This document shows, in pieces, positions 13,775-13,831 of a DNA stretch of 13,831 bases (the stretch's first letter is position 1; every line of letters begins with the position of its first letter). The notes under the pieces were generated by a model, which was not told the DNA's origin, did not search any database, and saw only the letters and a list, made by a program, of their open reading frames with translations. Both the position numbers and the translations under genes were made by a program. This DNA is from JBBRHH01 sp038222915. GTDB taxonomy: Bacteria > Planctomycetota > Phycisphaerae > Tepidisphaerales > Tepidisphaeraceae. The stretch is taken from assembly GCA_038222915.1 (NCBI GenBank), contig JBBRHH010000097.1, positions 1 to 13,831 on the forward strand, written 5' to 3'.

Positions 13775-13831
13775 ATGCGGAACAGGACGTTGCGAGGGAT
13801 GTTGGTGGCGGTGGCCTGTGTCGCTGCGGCG
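13775..13831 (+). CDS. N-terminus of a probable exported protein, cut by the window edge
   Basis: ATG 13775 follows GAGG with a 7-nt spacer. The 19 visible residues, MRNRTLRGMLVAVACVAAA, are a positively charged start followed by a hydrophobic stretch ending in small residues, as expected of a signal peptide (possibly a lipoprotein type, since a Cys is present). Nothing can be said about function. Confidence 0.5.
   Translation, partial: MRNRTLRGMLVAVACVAAA

Noticed and set aside
1..13831. tRNA or rRNA genes
   Set aside because: No cloverleaf with a GTTCRA-type T-loop and no rRNA core motif was recognised on either strand by eye.

Overview
The window reads as a chromosomal segment of a planctomycete, plausibly of the Phycisphaerae type. 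This is inferred from gene families recognised by eye, not from a search. The clues are a GC-rich genome with loosely packed genes, an Ig-like/fibronectin-type surface protein of the kind common in that phylum, a MORN-like repeat protein, a two-domain cobalamin-binding-fold protein, and a long PknB-type Ser/Thr kinase with an N-terminal extension and a single membrane helix.

Layout. Bases 1-261 are the 3' end of an asparagine synthetase gene. Bases 294 to about 2994 look like a gene graveyard. A MORN-like gene there has a stop at codon 4 and runs, out of frame, into a surface-protein gene that has lost its 5' end; the C-terminal tail of that second gene is displaced into another frame and carries an extra TGA. 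From 4122 the segment is orderly: htpG (+), gltA citrate synthase (-), a cobalamin-binding-fold protein (+), a TraB/GumN-family secreted protein (+), and a membrane Ser/Thr kinase (-). After that come a small unknown gene (12843-13325) and the first 19 codons of a probable exported protein at the right edge.

The most interesting structure is not a gene. A roughly 815-bp element occurs twice in inverted orientation, at 3113-3926 (+) and 11860-12679 (-). Each copy lies in the long 5' region of a gene and points at it: copy 1 at htpG, copy 2 at the kinase. Homology starts at a near-consensus promoter (TTGACA, 18 bp, TACAAT). It continues through a hairpin whose arms differ in sequence but are paired in both copies, then a 58-base identical core with mutually exclusive stems and a terminator-like hairpin plus T-run, then an array of 11-nt repeats, and ends near a GCGCA/TGCGC palindrome. 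The apparent reading frame through it shows no third-position bias, so I read it as a regulatory RNA/leader element rather than a gene.

The two genes behind this leader may be functionally linked. HtpG is a chaperone. The kinase carries, beyond its membrane helix, four LTxxQ-like motifs of the sort that define the envelope-stress proteins CpxP and Spy. A shared stress-response leader is a reasonable hypothesis but is inference. The gltA/cobalamin-fold intergenic region also has a clear promoter, a perfect 7-bp palindrome and a pair of 14-nt direct repeats.
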